Assembly: GCA_947484105.1 (NCBI GenBank)
Contig: CANKON010000062.1
Coordinates: 1-7,938, forward strand
Length of the DNA stretch: 7,938 nucleotides
Reading direction: 5' to 3'
From: Methylococcaceae bacterium
GTDB lineage: Bacteria; Pseudomonadota; Gammaproteobacteria; Methylococcales; Methylomonadaceae
Shown here: positions 6,143 through 7,938 of the stretch, one piece after another
Layout of the letters: every line of letters begins with the position of its first letter
How positions within the stretch are numbered: the stretch's first letter is position 1
Program-made: the position numbers and the translations under genes
The notes under the pieces: model-generated
What the model saw: only the letters and a program-made list of their open reading frames with translations
The model's database searches: none
Told to the model about the DNA's origin: nothing

Positions 6143-6505
6143 GTGAAAACACTGAAAACTAAACCCGCTCATTTAATAAGTGGCGAACAAGCTGAACAAC
6201 AAGCCTGCGATTTTTTAATCACACAAGGTTTGACACTGGTTGAACGTAATTTTCGTTCTTCTTACGGCGAGCTCGATTTGATTATGAAAGACGATGAAAC
6301 GCTGGTTATTGTGGAAGTGCGTTTTCGTAAAAATGCGAAATTCGGCAGTGCATTAGAAAGTGTGACGGTTGCCAAACAAGTCAAAATTAGTGCGACGACA
6401 GAGGTTTATTTGAGTACGTTAGAAAATGAAATGCCGCGAATACGTTTTGATGTGGTCGGAATTTTGGGTGATGGGGATTTGCAATGGGTGAAAAATGCGT
6501 TTTGA
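6143..6505 (+). CDS. yraN: YraN/UPF0102 family endonuclease-like protein
   Basis: A 120-residue soluble protein of the UPF0102 (YraN) family, whose fold resembles PD-(D/E)xK nucleases such as Holliday-junction resolvases; its cellular role is not settled. Visible family features are SGEQAEQQACDFL (13-25) with Glu15, the core YGELDLIMKD (41-50) with Asp45, VEVRFR (57-62) with Glu58 and an Arg at the catalytic Lys position as usual in this family, FGSALESV (67-74) and RFDVV (101-105). The acidic residues are intact. The length is normal. The start is GTG at 6143, with AAAGG (6131-6135) seven bases upstream; the first in-frame ATG falls at residue 48, inside the core. In many relatives the gene lies beside lpoA/rsmI or diaA, but here it stands alone, divergent from the SDR and convergent with the mltD-like gene. 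Downstream is a hairpin whose T run serves the opposite strand. Confidence 0.92.
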   Translation: MKTLKTKPAHLISGEQAEQQACDFLITQGLTLVERNFRSSYGELDLIMKDDETLVIVEVRFRKNAKFGSALESVTVAKQVKISATTEVYLSTLENEMPRIRFDVVGILGDGDLQWVKNAF

Positions 6506-6540
6506 AAAATGTAGCGACTTTCAGTAATGAAAGCCGCTAC
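6506..6540 (-). terminator. Intrinsic terminator of the mltD-like gene
   Basis: GTAGCG (6511-6516) pairs with CGCTAC (6535-6540). After one A-C mismatch, CTTTCA (6518-6523) pairs with TGAAAG (6528-6533) around a GTAA tetraloop (6524-6527). Read on the minus strand the stem is followed by ATTTTTC (plus-strand GAAAAAT at 6504-6510), giving the T run. It starts 9 bases after the mltD stop. On the plus strand no T run follows, so yraN gets at most a stem-loop at its 3' end. Confidence 0.8.
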
Positions 6541-6549
6541 AAAGAGAAA

Positions 6550-6957
6550 CTAACCCGAGGTTTTAGATTTTTTAGATGGGTTATTTTTTGTTGGTGCAAC
6601 TGCGACGTTAACCGCAGGTGTTTTTGCACTAACTTTTAAATTTTTTGCAGCCGCCATCTTGCCTTTGTCGGCTAATACGGCTTTATTCTTTTCAGAAACT
6701 TTGTGTGCTAATGCAGCAACGTGATTTGTCGGAATTTTAACCGAATTATTTTTTACGTTGTCTTTACTTTTTGACGCGATAGCCACCGATTTTTTATCAT
6801 TTTTATCATTTTTATCGGATTTTTTCGCCGTCAATAATGCTTTGACACTTTGTTTGGGTATTGCTTTAGCGACAATTTTGAGAGGTTGATTTTTGTTGTT
6901 ACCACCACTTGCGGTAGCAGGTTGTTTATCAAAATAAACAGCTGTACTTTCATCGTC
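6550..6957 (-). other. Low-complexity basic C-terminal tail region of the mltD-like gene
   Basis: This part of the frame encodes about 135 residues dominated by Lys, Ala, Asn, Ser and Val, with very few aromatic residues after the first dozen. It starts with an acidic patch (PAEDDES) and then becomes strongly basic, ending KKSKTSG. I see none of the LysM features (GDTL, IA, N.....L..G). It is probably disordered and in the periplasm, where it might bind anionic peptidoglycan or teichoic-like polymers; that is inference. Confidence 0.7.
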
Positions 6958-7938
6958 TTCAGCAGGATAACTTTCAGAAATCCATTCTTCAAACGGTAAT
7001 TGCGCTAAGTTTTCTTTGAATGATTCTGCTTTTGCAACGGGAATTAACAATCGACGTGGACCTGAACCTTCTGGAGCGGTTTTCGATTTATTGAAAGCAG
7101 GATTCAAATTTAAGAAATCATGCAACGACATATTTGCCATTTCTGCGGCTTTGTTCAAATTCAACTGCGAATCTAAATTTACGACCTCAAAATAAGGTTT
7201 GTTTGGAATGTGATGCAAATTGACGTTGTACTTTTCGGCGTGTGCAAAAATTTGGGCAATCGCTAATAAACGGGGAACATAGTTTGCGGTTTCTTCGGGC
7301 ATTCTTAATGACCAATAATCGGTCGGGATATTGTTGCCTTCGTTACGCTCGATAGATTTTTTGACGTTGCCTTTGCCCCAATTGTAAGACGCAAGTGCTA
7401 ACAACCAATCGCCGTCAAAACTTTGACTGAGTTGTTTCAAATAAGTGGTTGCCGCTTTCGTTGAAGCATAAACATCGCGACGACCGTCATACCAAGAATT
7501 TTGTTGCAAGCCAAACATTCGACCTGTCGCTGGCATAAATTGCCATAATCCCGACGCATCCATTCTCGAATTTGCATTCGGTACAAACGCACTTTCGACA
7601 ACGGGCAATAACGCTAATTCACCAGGGATATTTTTAGCCTCGATTTCGTCGAGAATGAGATGTAAATAAGGTTCAGCACGTTGCTGAATCGTATTTAAAG
7701 CGTTTGGATGATTCAAATACCAGTCAATTTCACGATCAATACGTTCGTTTTCAATTTTAGGCAATGAATATAAAGATAATAATCGTTCCCAAACGGTATC
7801 TTTTTGAGCAGCAGCCGCTTTACTGATTTCCGTCTTATTTATTGGCTGATAATTTTGATAGTAATGATCAACATAAGCGTTATCTTGTTCGGGGGTGAGT
7901 TCGGTAACAGTCAGCGCATCTTTCGCATTTTGCGTACA
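6550..7938 (-). CDS. mltD: MltD-type membrane-bound lytic murein transglycosylase, basic tail, no LysM (5' end outside window)
   Basis: An envelope enzyme that cleaves peptidoglycan glycan strands to 1,6-anhydro-muropeptides. The frame is open to the right edge: 462 residues are visible, and the TTG at 7764 is internal. The first visible residue is Cys (7936-7938) followed by TQN, plausibly the lipidated cysteine of a lipoprotein signal, as in E. coli MltD. Numbering from it, about 47-112 hold the MltD N-terminal region (VWERLLSLYSLP, QQRAEPYLHLI). The SLT family 1 catalytic domain spans about 113-228, with Glu115 in PVVESAF, GLWQFMPATG (130-139) and ASYNWGKGN (182-190). A further conserved segment runs to about 320. 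E. coli MltD then has two LysM repeats; here about 135 residues of Lys-, Ala-, Asn- and Ser-rich low-complexity sequence follow, with DKNDKNDKK inside. A terminator follows directly, so no LysM part is lost downstream. Confidence 0.9.
   Translation of the reverse strand, partial: CTQNAKDALTVTELTPEQDNAYVDHYYQNYQPINKTEISKAAAAQKDTVWERLLSLYSLPKIENERIDREIDWYLNHPNALNTIQQRAEPYLHLILDEIEAKNIPGELALLPVVESAFVPNANSRMDASGLWQFMPATGRMFGLQQNSWYDGRRDVYASTKAATTYLKQLSQSFDGDWLLALASYNWGKGNVKKSIERNEGNNIPTDYWSLRMPEETANYVPRLLAIAQIFAHAEKYNVNLHHIPNKPYFEVVNLDSQLNLNKAAEMANMSLHDFLNLNPAFNKSKTAPEGSGPRRLLIPVAKAESFKENLAQLPFEEWISESYPAEDDESTAVYFDKQPATASGGNNKNQPLKIVAKAIPKQSVKALLTAKKSDKNDKNDKKSVAIASKSKDNVKNNSVKIPTNHVAALAHKVSEKNKAVLADKGKMAAAKNLKVSAKTPAVNVAVAPTKNNPSKKSKTSG
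6791..6817. repeat. Three tandem 9-bp units inside the mltD-like gene
   Basis: TTTTTATCA occurs at 6791-6799 and 6800-6808, followed by TTTTTATCG at 6809-6817. On the coding strand the units spell Asp-Lys-Asn/Lys repeats in the basic tail. Because the unit is 9 bases, gain or loss of copies keeps the reading frame. Confidence 0.85.

Overview
The window reads as ordinary chromosomal DNA of a moderately AT-rich gammaproteobacterium. The evidence is the family mix: a PilE/ComP-type minor pilin, a cold-shock protein of the HFRxI type, SHMT, the DUF58/DUF4381 pair, an OmpA with a TSP3 linker, SufT, a YciK-like SDR, a YraN-family protein and an MltD-type lytic transglycosylase. I cannot fix the order; Methylococcales- or Thiotrichales-like lineages are only a guess. 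No insertion sequence, phage gene, CRISPR array, tRNA or rRNA is visible.

Layout, left to right. (1) Plus strand, 2-418: 3' part of a type IV minor pilin, cut by the left edge. (2) Plus, 446-871: a self-contained cold-shock unit with a good sigma70-type promoter, a leader of about 143 nt, a 66-residue Csp and a strong intrinsic terminator. (3) Plus, 942-2195: glyA, whose stop codon overlaps the stop of the convergent gene in the shared palindrome TTAA. (4) Minus, 5992 down to 2192: a co-directional run of SDR, sufT, ompA, DUF58 and DUF4381. Gaps are 14, 14, 70 and 10 bp; the 70-bp gap holds a perfect 12-bp stem-loop that may uncouple ompA from the last two genes. (5) Plus, 6143-6505: a YraN-family gene with a GTG start, divergent from the SDR. 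(6) Minus, 7938 down to 6550: an MltD-like lipoprotein transglycosylase cut by the right edge, ending in its own terminator.

How the genes fit together: OmpA (peptidoglycan-associated outer-membrane protein) and MltD (peptidoglycan cleavage) are both envelope functions. SufT serves Fe-S protein maturation. GlyA supplies glycine and one-carbon units. DUF58 and DUF4381 are normally parts of MoxR/VWA (BAT-like) clusters, but here they stand without a MoxR ATPase or the VWA membrane partners.

I see no convincing new multi-gene system. The points most worth checking are: the LysM-less MltD with a long basic tail containing an in-frame 9-bp repeat; the Ser in place of the diaminopimelate-binding Asp of OmpA; the divergent catalytic motifs in the SDR; the orphan DUF58-DUF4381 pair; and possible RNA switching in the csp leader. 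Several starts need care: in-frame TTG or GTG codons at 29, 529, 4755 and 7764 open longer or shorter frames that are not the real starts.
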